Under the pieces are notes generated by a model. The model was not told where the DNA came from and searched no databases. It worked only from the letters and a program-made list of their open reading frames with translations. A stretch of 44,788 nucleotides of DNA from Candidatus Poribacteria bacterium (GTDB lineage Bacteria; Poribacteria; WGA-4E; WGA-3G). Within the stretch, counting starts at the first letter, position 1, and each line of letters opens with the position of its first letter. Positions 26,163 through 34,141 of the stretch are shown here, in pieces. A program made the translations under genes and the position numbers. The stretch is from NCBI GenBank assembly GCA_022828145.1, contig JAJEJA010000007.1, positions 1 to 44,788 on the forward strand, written 5' to 3'.

Positions 26163-26966
26163 ATGCATACAGACAATTTTGACGTTGATGTTACGGATGA
26201 ACAGGTTACCTTTTTTCAAGACAACGGTTACCTGAGCATCCCACGCATCACAACAGATGATGAAATAGAATGGCTAAAAGGTATCTACGATACACTTTTC
26301 AATGAACGCACTGGTGAGGAACAGGGACGTTATTTTGATCTTGCCGGTCCACGCGCCCACAAAGGACGTGAAACACTCCCACAGGTATTGGGTCCAGAAG
26401 CACAGTTCCCTGAACTCCGTGAGACGATCTACTTCAAGAACGCGCAGCGACTCGCGGCAAAACTGCTCAGTGTTGAAAAGGATAAAGTCGGAGGTGGCGG
26501 ACACATGATATTAAAACCTGCAAACTACGGCAACGAAACACCCTGGCATCAAGACGAGGCATACTGGAATCCCGAAGTCTTGCCACATAGTTTAAGTGTA
26601 TGGCTTCCGTTGGACGAAGCAACCCTTGAGAGTGGTTGTCTCCATTTTATCCCAAAATCTCACAAAGGGGATGTGCGTTGGCATCGGCATATTGACAACG
26701 ATCCGCTCGTGCATGGTTTGGTGACAGACGATGTTGATCCATCGGAAGCCGTTGCGTGTCCCATACCTGCAGGTGGTGCAACATTTCATCATTGTCGGAC
26801 TTTGCACTATTCCGCACCCAACAGCACAGATCAAGAACGTAGGGCATATATCCTTGTGTTTAGCGGTCCGGGACAAAGGTTGGAGAAACCTGACCACCGT
26901 CCCTGGATAACAGAGGAACAGGAGGCGTTGGCGAAGCTTAAGTCGTTGGCGGCAGATAGGGAGTAG
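26163..26966 (+). CDS. Phytanoyl-CoA dioxygenase (PhyH) family protein
   Basis: I take the ATG at 26163, four bases after the sppA stop, because the PhyH fold begins there (VTDEQVTFFQDNGYLSIP); an in-frame ATG at 26106 lies inside sppA. The 267-residue length is normal. Iron ligands are visible: the HxD pair in PWHQDEAYW (His129, Asp131) and the distal His in TLHYSAPN (His215), with the downstream Arg in QERRAYILVF for 2-oxoglutarate. The family hydroxylates diverse small molecules with Fe(II) and 2-oxoglutarate and is strongly expanded in Poribacteria. The substrate cannot be told from sequence. Confidence 0.92.
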   Translation: MHTDNFDVDVTDEQVTFFQDNGYLSIPRITTDDEIEWLKGIYDTLFNERTGEEQGRYFDLAGPRAHKGRETLPQVLGPEAQFPELRETIYFKNAQRLAAKLLSVEKDKVGGGGHMILKPANYGNETPWHQDEAYWNPEVLPHSLSVWLPLDEATLESGCLHFIPKSHKGDVRWHRHIDNDPLVHGLVTDDVDPSEAVACPIPAGGATFHHCRTLHYSAPNSTDQERRAYILVFSGPGQRLEKPDHRPWITEEQEALAKLKSLAADRE

Positions 26967-27026
26967 GTATTAACACAACCTCAGAAAAAGCATTCCAGTT
27001 TGCTATAAGGTGAGATTATTGTTCAA

Positions 27027-27749
27027 ATGATATTTGATGCTAAACCCATTTCTGAAATCAATGACCAATCTTTATTTAAGGCTATATCTGACGAACCCTA
27101 TTATCACATCTTTGCATCACCGAACGAATCCACTGGACATGTAGTTTCTACTGAAGATCAACGTATATGTGATATTTTGTATAATCCACCGAATAAACGT
27201 TGGGCTGGTTTTGGTGTTACAGGACTATTGAAACGGGAAGTGTATCAATCGAAAGAAAGCATAAGCGGACACAACATAACTGGAGGTCAAATTACCTTAC
27301 TTAAAGATGGATATCTTGAAGTTCTATGTCCCATTAATTGCCAGTTTCAAAGAGGATGGGGTTCCCCGCAATTCGCAATTCCTAATTCTGTAAAATGGTT
27401 GTACCCGTATGTAGTGATTGAGTTCCCTGTCTCATTTATGCGATTAGTGAGGGCAATATATGATGTAGCAAGCATTAACTCTGAAGTTTTGATACAACAG
27501 ACTTACTACAATATCAAGAATTATGCGTTGCCAGAAGGACCCCCTACCTATCCTACATTTGGGGCATTCATTGATGAAAGAGGTACCTACGAAGGAACAG
27601 CTCCCATTCAGACCCAAAAACGGGTACCATGTGATTTTATTCCTGACCATGTGGCTTACGATTTAGTAAAAGACGTGTATGCATCTTTTGGATTAGGCAC
27701 AAAAGCAATTCCTGCGTTTGACGAAAACGGGAATTTTATTTTACAATAG
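27027..27749 (+). CDS. Hypothetical protein (240 aa)
   Basis: An uninterrupted 240-residue frame with ordinary composition, no signal peptide and no transmembrane segment. I do not recognise the family. The middle part (GHNITGGQITLLKDGYLEVLCP) is beta-rich and the rest mixed; conserved-looking aromatic residues are common (Trp, Tyr, Phe). The ribosome-binding site is weak (AAGGTGAG is about 17 bases upstream), so the start is uncertain. It is the first gene of a block of defence-like and unknown genes, transcribed in the same direction as all of them. Confidence 0.6.
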   Translation: MIFDAKPISEINDQSLFKAISDEPYYHIFASPNESTGHVVSTEDQRICDILYNPPNKRWAGFGVTGLLKREVYQSKESISGHNITGGQITLLKDGYLEVLCPINCQFQRGWGSPQFAIPNSVKWLYPYVVIEFPVSFMRLVRAIYDVASINSEVLIQQTYYNIKNYALPEGPPTYPTFGAFIDERGTYEGTAPIQTQKRVPCDFIPDHVAYDLVKDVYASFGLGTKAIPAFDENGNFILQ

Positions 27750-27858
27750 TTGTATGGAAACTAAACAAAAATAGACGCAACAAGTAGTTTTGAAAGATAA
27801 CCCCAAACAACTCTTTTCCTTCTTTTGTTAATGATCGTTTTGGTGAGAGGTGGTACGA

Positions 27859-28344
27859 ATGAATTTCTCAAATTGGCTTGAAAAATGGGGAATGGAATCT
27901 TTGAAAATCACGCCTCCCTTTCTGCAAATGGAGTGGACGTTAAAGGATGCAGATAAAAATGCGGCTTGGGCACTCTACATTGAATTGCTTACACGGATAA
28001 CGACACAACCCTTACCCATTGAACACGGTGATGAAAAAGCTGCATTAGATAGTGTGTATTCACTGTTCGCTACGACAAGAGATGTTATCAGAGAATATGG
28101 ACCGGAATGTATTAACTTTACAAAAATCGCCATTGTAGTTCTTAACCAAGTGGTGCGTCCATTTACCGCAAAGTGGCACCGAAAAAGTCTCGCAGGAGAC
28201 CTTGAGGACAAAACAGAACGTACCGTCTTTCGCGAAGAATTGGCTGCATTACAAGAAGAATTACTTAAATACTCTCGAATGTTGGCAGATATTGCTGATG
28301 TTGAAGACTTAACTGATCTTGAAGATACAGCGGACACAACGTAA
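27859..28344 (+). CDS. Helical protein of unknown family, paralogue of the TIR-operon partner (copy 1)
   Basis: The ATG at 27859 (MNFSNWLEKWG) follows GAGAGGTGG; the GTG-adjacent ATG at 27850 is less well placed. The 161-residue product is predicted largely helical and soluble. Its core, from residue about 35, matches the protein at 31000-31551 almost motif for motif: AAW.LY.E..TRI.TQPL, HGDEK.AL.SVYSLF.TTRD, VLNQ.VRPFT.KWHRK.L.G and FR.EL..LQE. The Trp-His-Arg cluster and the HGDE motif could be functional residues. I do not know a name for the family. Its presence in a TIR operon (copy 2) suggests a role with TIR proteins; this copy stands without one nearby. Confidence 0.7.
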   Translation: MNFSNWLEKWGMESLKITPPFLQMEWTLKDADKNAAWALYIELLTRITTQPLPIEHGDEKAALDSVYSLFATTRDVIREYGPECINFTKIAIVVLNQVVRPFTAKWHRKSLAGDLEDKTERTVFREELAALQEELLKYSRMLADIADVEDLTDLEDTADTT

Positions 28345-28436
28345 GTGGAACCGTTCAAACAATTTTAGTCTTGTATAGGACTTACACATTCCCTTTGAAT
28401 GAAGATTAAGTTTTAATTCGGTAATCCCAATTTACA

Positions 28437-28478
28437 CCAGGACCGGTAGATGCGGTTTCCTAACCGCATCTACCTGGG
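28437..28478. repeat. Palindromic repeat GGTAGATGCGGTT..AACCGCATCTACC
   Basis: Arms at 28445-28457 and 28462-28474 are perfect complements. It has the same frame as the element at 43500-43540 (GGTAGGTTCGGTT..AACCGAACCTACC) but the central bases of both arms differ together, so the stem, not the sequence, is kept. Confidence 0.65.
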
Positions 28479-28521
28479 AGTGGCCGCATATTTTAGATTT
28501 ACTATTAAGGAGGACAACAAT

Positions 28522-28989
28522 ATGAATGAAACACGTGATAGTTTTCTTACTGAAACTTGTGAACTACTTGAACAAATCAAAAATGATCTGGAACAACACA
28601 GAGGACTTTGGAATACAAGTGGTAAATTTATAGTCATCATGCCAAATGGAATACCTATCCGCTGTCAAAGTCCAAGAGAGACTTTTAATCAAGTCATTAA
28701 AAGTCTTGGAGTGGAGGACGTGTACAATCTTGGTATTGGATCTCCAAACAGTCCTCTCATTTCAAATGAACCTCGATCTAATCAGGAACTTGAAATTGCG
28801 CCAGGTCGTTACATTAAGACTGCGTTAAGTAATTGGAATAAAACGCAATACCTATTGGATATTGCCGAAGAACTTGATATTGAATTGTTTATAATAGACA
28901 TTGCTGCAAACAATGAATTAATAGCAGCATGGAAATCACGGGATAATACGCAGATTCATACTATTCCTCAACAAAATAGTTCAGAGTAG
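28522..28989 (+). CDS. Hypothetical protein (155 aa)
   Basis: The ATG at 28522 has a near-ideal AAGGAGG site eight bases upstream; the open frame starting earlier at 28450 runs through a palindromic repeat and is not likely translated. The product starts with a helical segment (TETCELLEQIKNDLEQ), followed by an alpha/beta part with KFIVIMPNGIPIRC and ETFNQVIKSLGVEDVYNLGI and a closing helix-strand (YLLDIAEELDIELFIIDI). I do not recognise a family. No signal peptide or membrane segment. It lies between the two helical-family members in the defence-like block. Confidence 0.65.
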   Translation: MNETRDSFLTETCELLEQIKNDLEQHRGLWNTSGKFIVIMPNGIPIRCQSPRETFNQVIKSLGVEDVYNLGIGSPNSPLISNEPRSNQELEIAPGRYIKTALSNWNKTQYLLDIAEELDIELFIIDIAANNELIAAWKSRDNTQIHTIPQQNSSE

Positions 28990-29084
28990 CACTTTGTGTT
29001 GGGCCACCTACATTTACAGTATAGGATAGACATCGTACTGTCTAGTGTTCTGTCAACTTATAATTGAAGGTATAGTTTTCTTCT

Positions 29085-29182
29085 GTAGGTCGGGTAGAGC
29101 GAAGCGAAACCCGACACGTATTGATTATGTCTATTATGTCGCCAGTTAAGATTTTATTGGCGCTTCGCTCTACCCGACCTAC
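29085..29182. repeat. Long palindromic repeat GTAGGTCGGGTAGAGCG..CGCTCTACCCGACCTAC
   Basis: Arms at about 29085-29103 and 29164-29182 pair with few mismatches; the loop carries CACGTATTGATTATGTCTAT, shared with the element at 39630-39715. A single-arm relative is at 29854-29898. A dispersed intergenic palindrome. Confidence 0.7.
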
Positions 29183-29227
29183 GAAATAGCACTTGACAAA
29201 GCACTTGACTGATAAAAGAACAATACC

Positions 29228-29827
29228 ATGCAAAACGATCAAGAAAACTACCAAAATATGTTACAAATGGCTGAATTCGCCTCATCCAGAATGGATCAAA
29301 GACAGACAGTTGAATTCAGAATATTTATTTCATATATGACTCCACTCATTTTTGCAACTTACTATGCGATTAAGGTTAAATCCGAATATGTAATAGATGT
29401 TAATTGGCGGGTGATTGTTATTCTATCACTAGTGTTACTATTCATACATATTCTGTATATTTCATGGCAAATCCGTCTTTCTGTGGCAATGGGTAATGAT
29501 AGTCGTAGAAGAAATTTCTATCTTAAAAAAGCAGAATGTATTTTGCATCATCTATCTATCAATACTAACAGATCTTTTATCCCTAAAAGTAATAAAGTTA
29601 AAGTTGTCATTGGATATAAAGATGAAAACTTATGGACTGAAAGAGAACTTTTTGATAAAGATTCCGCTGAATTTGTAGCAATTCCTACATTCTGGAAAAG
29701 CATTGCAAATTCTTGCAATGAACTAAAGAATGATTGGACTCGTCCGCTCCTAACTATTATTCCATCGTTGATGTTGGTATTAATTGTTCTAATCCTTTCA
29801 TTTAAGAAACTTCTTTTGTTTCCATAA
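29228..29827 (+). CDS. Putative membrane protein with three transmembrane segments
   Basis: A 199-residue product. A soluble N-terminus (MLQMAEFASSRMDQRQTVEFR) leads into two close hydrophobic helices at about residues 37-55 and 63-85, then a basic cytoplasmic-type segment with about 85 residues, and a final helix at about 172-193 (LLTIIPSLMLVLIVLILSF) with a short Lys-rich tail. I do not know the family. Paired helices beside defence genes are common in small membrane effectors, so an effector role is possible, but nothing in the sequence proves it. The nearest ribosome-binding site is weak (AAAAGAA). Confidence 0.6.
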   Translation: MQNDQENYQNMLQMAEFASSRMDQRQTVEFRIFISYMTPLIFATYYAIKVKSEYVIDVNWRVIVILSLVLLFIHILYISWQIRLSVAMGNDSRRRNFYLKKAECILHHLSINTNRSFIPKSNKVKVVIGYKDENLWTERELFDKDSAEFVAIPTFWKSIANSCNELKNDWTRPLLTIIPSLMLVLIVLILSFKKLLLFP

Positions 29828-29853
29828 GACCTCGTGGTTAGTTCATGTTAAAC

Positions 29854-29898
29854 TTGTAGGTCCGGTAGAGGAACGAAACCCAATATGTAATCGTTGTA
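29854..29898. repeat. Single arm of the GTAGGT..GAACGAAACCC repeat
   Basis: TTGTAGGTCCGGTAGAGGAACGAAACCCAATATGTAATCG resembles one arm and the loop start of the elements at 29085-29182 and 39630-39715, but no second arm follows. Confidence 0.5.
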
Positions 29899-29941
29899 TC
29901 TATCTGACAGAGAAAGCGCAATTAACTGAGATGTGGTAAAA

Positions 29942-30004
29942 ATGAATTTCTCAAACTGGCTTGAAAAATGGGAATGGAGTCTTTGCAGATCACGTCTCCT
30001 TTCA
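29942..30004 (+). pseudogene. Decayed 5' fragment of the helical family gene (third copy)
   Basis: From the ATG at 29942 the first about 60 bases match the start of the gene at 27859 (MNFSNWLEKW) with few changes; one G of a GGGG run is missing, shifting the frame, and similarity ends near CCTCCTTTC. The upstream GTGGTA is shared too. It lies just before the TIR operon promoter candidate. Confidence 0.8.
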
Positions 30005-30012
30005 TTTTGGAC

Positions 30013-30041
30013 TTGACAAACAACAAAAATTATCTTAAATT
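30013..30041 (+). promoter_or_regulatory. Candidate sigma70-type promoter for the TIR operon
   Basis: TTGACA at 30013 and TAAATT at 30036 are 17 bases apart, about 150 bases before the first small gene of the operon. It falls directly after the decayed gene fragment. Confidence 0.45.
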
Positions 30042-30193
30042 AGTTTTCACACAACAATTATAGTCTGAAACTTCCCATGATTACATCGTGGGCAGGATAA
30101 TCTTCCTCGCTTGCGGTATTATTATTTATTTGAATAGCGGATTTTTGTCGAACCAAGATTACAGATTGTGCGCGTCCACAATAGAGGTCAGAA

Positions 30194-30388
30194 ATGATTA
30201 AAAATGATACAGAACTCAAAACAAGTCAACAACGTATAGCCTATTTTCAAGACTTGGTCATGCAACTGCGGGTTAAAGCCACCCCTGAAGAATTTTTATA
30301 CGTTTCAAGTGGGTATCGGGTAGAAATAGAAAAAATGCAAAAGGAAGTTCTTGACTACCTGACTCAACATTCTAAGGATAAAATTTGA
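30194..30388 (+). CDS. Small helical protein (64 aa), first gene of the TIR operon
   Basis: A 64-residue all-helical product with coiled-coil-like spacing (QQRIAYFQDLVMQLRV, YRVEIEKMQKEVLDYLTQH). The start follows AGAGGTCAGAA. Its stop overlaps the next gene's start by one base (TGATG), so the two are almost certainly translated together. Short proteins of this form often sit beside toxins or regulators, but I do not recognise a named family, and there is no DNA-binding motif that I can see. Confidence 0.65.
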   Translation: MIKNDTELKTSQQRIAYFQDLVMQLRVKATPEEFLYVSSGYRVEIEKMQKEVLDYLTQHSKDKI

Positions 30389-30999
30389 TGCATTACCGAA
30401 ACAGATTTTCCAATCAGCGGAATAATCCGTTTGGATTTTCTAATCAGAAGAATGAACGGCATAGAGTTTTTGTTAGTTATTACCATAAAGAAGATCAGTA
30501 CTATCGGAATCAATTTGAACTTTTGTTTTCAGATATTCATGACATAATGATTTCAGAATCTGTCGAAATTGGGGACATTGATCCAAACCTCAACACAGAA
30601 ACAATACGTCAAAAAATACGTGACGAATATCTGCGGGATTCCACAGTGACAGTCGTTCTCGTTGGTAAGCATACATGGCAACGGAAGTTCGTAGATTGGG
30701 AGATCGGATCCAGTATACGCCAGACAGAATACAACCCCCGTTCAGGACTTTTAGGGATTTTGTTACCGACATATCCTGGGTATCTATTAAACAAATCTGA
30801 TCCTTACACAATTCCACCAAGACTGTACGATAACATACAGTGTAGGTTCGCAACAATCCACAAATGGAGTGATGATCCGTATATCGTACAGTCATGGATA
30901 CATGATGCTTTTCAACGGAGGCGAAGCACAGAGATACTGCCCGACAATTCTCGTGCTTCGTTTAGACAAAACCGTTCGGGCGAAAGGTGGTATAATTAA
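30388..30999 (+). CDS. TIR-like protein (MTH538/DUF1863 type, ThsB-like)
   Basis: A 203-residue protein starting at the ATG that overlaps the previous stop. After a Asn/Arg/Phe-rich head (about 30 residues) comes a TIR-like flavodoxin fold: RVFVSYYHKEDQYYRNQFE (strand A and BB-like loop), the TIRQKIRDEYLRDSTVTVVLVG helix-strand pair in pieces, and WQRKFVDWEIGSSI, where the Glu of WE is the expected active-site position. Families of this type make cyclic ADP-ribose signals from NAD in Thoeris defence (ThsB) or bind nucleotides. No ThsA (SIR2-SLOG or macro-TM) is next to it; instead a helical protein and a second TIR gene follow. The stop is directly joined to the next ATG. Confidence 0.8.
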   Translation: MHYRNRFSNQRNNPFGFSNQKNERHRVFVSYYHKEDQYYRNQFELLFSDIHDIMISESVEIGDIDPNLNTETIRQKIRDEYLRDSTVTVVLVGKHTWQRKFVDWEIGSSIRQTEYNPRSGLLGILLPTYPGYLLNKSDPYTIPPRLYDNIQCRFATIHKWSDDPYIVQSWIHDAFQRRRSTEILPDNSRASFRQNRSGERWYN

Positions 31000-31551
31000 A
31001 TGATAGAGTTTGACCCTAACACAATTGGGACTTTAGTTGTCCCGCTCATAAGACTCGGAGTAGATTTCAGTGATAAATTCCTTAAGCAAAAGCGAAATTC
31101 AGAGAAAAACCTAAACACAGAACCAAACTCAATAGATAATAACCGAAAAGCAGCATGGGAGTTGTATGTTGAAATGAACACAAGAATTATAACGCAGCCA
31201 TTGCATCCAAAACACGGTGATGAGAAAACAGCGTTAAAGAGCGTTTATTCGCTATTTAAAACAACCAGAGATATTCTTAAAGAAGCAGGTCCAGGTTGTG
31301 TCGAATTATCTGAAGTAGCATTCGCCGTTCTTAATCAGAAAGTCCGTCCTTTCACTACAAAATGGCATCGTAAAAAACTTAAAGGTGCTTTTAAAAGTAA
31401 AGCGAAATGTGCCAAATTCCGTAAGGAGCTGGTAGTACTCCAAGAAGTTTTGAGTGCCTATTCAGTTGTATTGGCAAAGATGGCAGGAATCGAAGATCCC
31501 ACAAACCAATCAAAAGGGAATATAGAGTGCAAACGCGAAATCGTGTGCTAA
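31000..31551 (+). CDS. Helical protein of unknown family, TIR-operon partner (copy 2)
   Basis: Begins on the base after the TIR-like gene's stop and has GAAAGGTGG upstream. The 183-residue product has a 45-residue head unlike copy 1 (a hydrophobic stretch, then KQKRNSEKNL) and the shared core: AAWELYVEMNTRIITQPL, HGDEKTALKSVYSLF, VLNQKVRPFTTKWHRK and LQEVLSAYS. Its last 25 bases overlap the second TIR gene. The position between two TIR genes makes it a likely partner: adaptor, regulator or effector. No catalytic motif that I recognise; the invariant His-Gly-Asp-Glu and Trp-His-Arg residues are the places to look. Confidence 0.75.
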   Translation: MIEFDPNTIGTLVVPLIRLGVDFSDKFLKQKRNSEKNLNTEPNSIDNNRKAAWELYVEMNTRIITQPLHPKHGDEKTALKSVYSLFKTTRDILKEAGPGCVELSEVAFAVLNQKVRPFTTKWHRKKLKGAFKSKAKCAKFRKELVVLQEVLSAYSVVLAKMAGIEDPTNQSKGNIECKREIVC

Positions 31552-32177
31552 CAAAAAACCAGTTCAAAGCAAGTCAATTGGATGGCTTTGACCCTTACGA
31601 CGAATCAATTGTGTTTATCTCTTACAAACGAGATCCCGATCTGCCGATTGCGATTGATTGTGCAGAGAGATTAGAGGATGTACCTGGGATCACCTACTGG
31701 ATAGATCAAAAAGACGAATGTTTATCCAGAGCGCGTGCTTCAGTATCCAAGGCTAGGAAATCCATTGAGACTGCTAAATGTATTGAGAAAGGATTGGATA
31801 ATGCTTCGGCACTGTTGGGAATTATCGGTCCCGAAACATTTGATTCGCCGTGGATACCTTATGAAATAGGAGGCGCGCGAGGTCGACAACGATTTTCGAT
31901 TTCATATACATCTACGACTTCCCATCCTCATCCACTTATCGCACATTTTATCCATAATGTTAATATGACAGATGTTCCCGATTTCGTTGTCCTTGGCACT
32001 CCTCTTTTTAGTATTGATGAAGTAGTCTTATGGGCGAGAAGTGTTGCTGATATCCTTGAAAAGGTCGAGAAGAGTCCGCACCGTAAGATTTTATCACGAG
32101 TAGGAAACGACATCCGAAGAAAGCATGGAGTCAATAAAATATATGATCGGAATATCCACAGTTTACGTTCCCAATAA
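31527..32177 (+). CDS. TIR domain protein
   Basis: GTG start at 31527, inside the previous gene, with an AAAAGGGAA site. The 216-residue product has a TIR fold: ESIVFISYKRDPDLPIAID (strand A), ERLEDVPGITYWIDQKDECL (BB loop and strand B, in two parts), LDNASALLGIIGPETFDSPW and IPYEIGGARG with the conserved Glu position. It is more canonical than the TIR-like gene at 30388. TIR proteins of defence systems either signal (ThsB) or deplete NAD. Two different TIR genes around one helical protein suggests sensing and output split between them, but which does which is unknown. Ends 44 bases before the type III mod gene. Confidence 0.8.
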   Translation: MQTRNRVLTKNQFKASQLDGFDPYDESIVFISYKRDPDLPIAIDCAERLEDVPGITYWIDQKDECLSRARASVSKARKSIETAKCIEKGLDNASALLGIIGPETFDSPWIPYEIGGARGRQRFSISYTSTTSHPHPLIAHFIHNVNMTDVPDFVVLGTPLFSIDEVVLWARSVADILEKVEKSPHRKILSRVGNDIRRKHGVNKIYDRNIHSLRSQ

Positions 32178-32221
32178 GATTATTTATAAAACAAACGACA
32201 ATTGAAAGAGGTTATCTATAA

Positions 32222-34141
32222 ATGTCTGATAAAACATTTGAACAAAGGTTTATTGATCTACTGAAAACAGAGAACGATTTTGTTGATGATGATACTGGAG
32301 AACTGCTACGTGAACGTATCAAACGGCTTGCTTACGATTTAGATAAAGATCTTATCATGCTTTTACTTCAGGATGAGACCGTCACGGAAGCGTTTTTTGA
32401 GGATATCGCTGGACGCTCGATTTTCAATAATAATAAATTCGTTGCTTATCTCAACGATGTGAACTTTCTTGATAAGTCGTATACGAAGTTCAAAAACAAA
32501 ATTGGTTTGAATATTGATGGCAAATATCCGCAGGAACGTGGAGAAGTCTCTCTTGTGTGGCCATATAAGGATTGTGTGCTTGAAGGTGGTCAGACAAAAG
32601 AACAGCAAAAGCAATGTGAAATCTTTTTTAATGAAATGATCGCACCGGACGAAATAAATCAGATGTTCGAACCGAAAGTGTTTACCAACTGGAAGCAACA
32701 TATTCCTGATGAAGAAGATGATGTTAAGGAAATCAAACGTGAAAATGGGATAATACGCGAGAACCTTATCATCAAGGGTAATAACCTTATTGCTCTACAT
32801 TCTCTAAAAAAGGAATTCCAAGGGCAAGTTAATATGATTTATGCTGATCCTCCTTACAATACTGGTGGAGGTAACATTTTTTCCTATAACAATTCCTTTA
32901 ATCATTCAACATGGTTGACATTTATGAAAAATAGGTTAGAAGTTGCACAAGACCTGCTAAGGGAAGATGGAATAATAGTTATTGCTATTGATGATGCCGA
33001 AATGTATTACTTGGGAGTGCTCTTAGATGAAGTGTTTGGTAGAAATAACAAAATAGGAGTAGTCGCTATCAGACATCATCCACGTGGTAGAACACAGAGT
33101 AGTTTTCTATCTGCTGTTCATGAATATGCACTTTTTTATGCAAAAGACATTACGAAAATAACAAAAGATTTCCGTTTTGATACACATGAAGTGGAGGAAG
33201 AAGAATCTTTTATTCGGGCGAGAGAAGATGCTAGTCCTGAGAAAAAACCAAACTACTTTTATCCTATATTTTACAACCCGACAACGAAGGAAATTACGTT
33301 AGATGAAAAAGGTGAAGGCTTTGTTAAAATCTTACCAGAAAATAGAAATGGTATGAGAACATGGCAACGCAAGCGTGAAGTGTTTTTACAGAAATTGAAA
33401 GAGAAAAAAATCGTGGTTAAAGAAAACAAGTGTATGTATGAAATTCATTGGCAGATAGCCAGGAAAAAAAATAAAGCTCAAACGATGTGGACTGATCCTC
33501 GCTATGATGCGAATCACCATGGCACTATCCGTCTGAAAAAATTGTTCGATGGACAAACTCCTTTCAAGCATCCAAAATCCATATTCACACTTTTAGATAT
33601 TATCAAACTAACAACAGATAAGAACGATATTGTCCTCGACTTCTTTGCTGGTTCAGGAACAACAGGGCATGCTGTGTTAAAATTAAACAAAGAAGATGAC
33701 GGTAATCGTCAGTTTATCCTTATTGAACAATTAGAGGAACATGTCGCTGTTTGCAAGAAAGGACTTGAGAAAGTTATGAAACAAGACAGCATGAATGCCA
33801 ATTTTATTAGTTGTGAAATGAAGGCGTATAATGAGGCATTTATGGAGCGTATCCAATCGGCAGAATCTACTGATCAACTGCTTGAAATCTGGCGCGAGAT
33901 GCCACGTAAGTCTATTCTCAACTGGTATATAAATCCGAAAGCACCTGAGAAGGCAGAAGCGGAATTTATTGCGTTAGAAGAACTGGATAAACAGAAGCAG
34001 GAGTTGGCGAAGCAACTTGACAAAAACCAACTCTATGTGAATCTGTCTGAAATCGCGGACGAGACGTTTGAAGTCAGCGAATCGGATATACAACTGAATA
34101 CGGATTTCTACGCTACGAATGGAGATGTTGACGATGAATAA
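32222..34141 (+). CDS. mod: Type III restriction-modification system methyltransferase subunit (Mod)
   Basis: A 639-residue N6-adenine methyltransferase of the beta class: the catalytic DPPY motif comes first (YADPPYNTGGG, about residue 209) and the AdoMet-binding FxGxG later (LDFFAGSGTTGH, about 473). The target-recognition region lies between them. Length is usual for Mod. The ribosome-binding site GAAAGAGG precedes the ATG. The stop overlaps the res gene by eight bases, the normal organisation of type III systems, where Mod gives the recognition specificity for both methylation and cutting. Confidence 0.95.
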   Translation: MSDKTFEQRFIDLLKTENDFVDDDTGELLRERIKRLAYDLDKDLIMLLLQDETVTEAFFEDIAGRSIFNNNKFVAYLNDVNFLDKSYTKFKNKIGLNIDGKYPQERGEVSLVWPYKDCVLEGGQTKEQQKQCEIFFNEMIAPDEINQMFEPKVFTNWKQHIPDEEDDVKEIKRENGIIRENLIIKGNNLIALHSLKKEFQGQVNMIYADPPYNTGGGNIFSYNNSFNHSTWLTFMKNRLEVAQDLLREDGIIVIAIDDAEMYYLGVLLDEVFGRNNKIGVVAIRHHPRGRTQSSFLSAVHEYALFYAKDITKITKDFRFDTHEVEEEESFIRAREDASPEKKPNYFYPIFYNPTTKEITLDEKGEGFVKILPENRNGMRTWQRKREVFLQKLKEKKIVVKENKCMYEIHWQIARKKNKAQTMWTDPRYDANHHGTIRLKKLFDGQTPFKHPKSIFTLLDIIKLTTDKNDIVLDFFAGSGTTGHAVLKLNKEDDGNRQFILIEQLEEHVAVCKKGLEKVMKQDSMNANFISCEMKAYNEAFMERIQSAESTDQLLEIWREMPRKSILNWYINPKAPEKAEAEFIALEELDKQKQELAKQLDKNQLYVNLSEIADETFEVSESDIQLNTDFYATNGDVDDE

